Assembly: GCA_947440735.1 (NCBI GenBank)
Contig: CANESA010000044.1
Location: forward strand, 1-5,773
Source: Candidatus Nanopelagicaceae bacterium
GTDB taxonomy: Bacteria; Actinomycetota; Actinomycetes; Nanopelagicales; Nanopelagicaceae
Direction of reading: 5' to 3'
Length of the DNA stretch: 5,773 nt
The notes under the pieces are model-generated. The model was given only the letters and a program-made list of their open reading frames with translations. It had not been told where the DNA came from and ran no database searches. This document shows positions 5,700 to 5,773 of the stretch, piece after piece. A program made the position numbers and the translations under genes. Within the stretch, counting starts at the first letter, position 1; each line of letters begins with the position of its first letter.

Positions 5700-5773
5700 A
5701 TGTCTAATCCAGTGTTAAAGGTAGAAAATTACAGCGTTGATTTCTGGGTTGATGGTGTGTGGTATCCAGCTGC
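5700..5773 (+). CDS. oligopeptide-type ABC transporter ATP-binding protein, N-terminal fragment (3' end outside window)
   Basis: Only 24 complete codons are in the window. They read MSNPVLKVENYSVDF followed by WVDGVWYPA. This is the first beta strand and turn of a DppD/OppD-like ATPase (usual form: P-L-L-x-V-x-x-L-S-V-x-F, then a short insertion and a conserved Ala-Val/Ile before the Walker A strand). The Walker A motif would lie just beyond the window. ATPases of this family hydrolyse ATP in the cytoplasm to drive the DppB/DppC channel, and they are normally encoded directly after the permeases. Here the reversed PH-domain gene intervenes. The start is well supported by GGAGG at 5689-5693. 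Identity rests on a short stretch plus gene context. Confidence 0.75.
   Translation, partial: MSNPVLKVENYSVDFWVDGVWYPA

Noticed and set aside
5081..5707. 208-codon + strand ORF as a real operon gene
   Set aside because: The encoded protein shows no domain or membrane pattern, while the opposite strand encodes a recognisable PH-domain membrane protein. Kept only as a finding.

Overview
The window looks like chromosomal DNA from a low-to-mid GC actinobacterium. By eye the base composition is balanced to slightly AT-rich. The oligopeptide-type permease with a long extra membrane block and the PH-domain protein (Trp-Ala/Cys...PGR type) both resemble proteins I know from Actinobacteria. A streamlined freshwater lineage (acI / Nanopelagicales) or a relative of the Microbacteriaceae would fit. 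This placement is inferred from protein style; no rRNA or marker gene is present.

Layout. Positions 1-333 hold the last 110 codons of a 4-aminobutyrate aminotransferase (gabT-like), followed by a 171-base gap with a short GC hairpin, a 7+7 bp inverted repeat and a strong Shine-Dalgarno site. Positions 505-2340 encode a secreted family-5 (peptide/nickel/opine type) ABC substrate-binding protein. A 17-bp perfect stem with a T-run (2390-2433) is a textbook intrinsic terminator. It separates the binding protein from two ATGA-coupled permease genes, 2473-4017 (DppB-like, 514 aa, unusually long) and 4014-5084 (DppC-like, 356 aa). Next, on the opposite strand, 5075-5665 encodes a small membrane PH-domain protein whose 3' end overlaps the DppC-like gene by 10 bp. 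At 5700 a new + strand gene begins with a good ribosome binding site. Its first 24 codons look like the N-terminus of the oligopeptide ABC transporter ATPase.

How the genes work together. The binding protein captures an extracytoplasmic ligand (a peptide or similar small solute; the substrate cannot be read from sequence). The two permeases form the membrane channel, and the ATPase starting at 5700, probably with a second one beyond the window, powers import. The terminator after the binding protein gene would give an excess of binding protein over permease. The PH-domain gene is inserted backwards inside the transporter locus, so any permease-to-ATPase read-through transcript would be antisense to it. 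The gabT-like gene upstream may be only a neighbour: it seems to end before the transporter's own leader.

The most notable points are the reversed gene inside the transporter locus, the roughly 200-residue membrane insertion in the DppB-like permease, the intra-locus terminator, and a binding protein with no lipobox and no cysteine at all. I saw no mobile element, CRISPR array, tRNA or rRNA.
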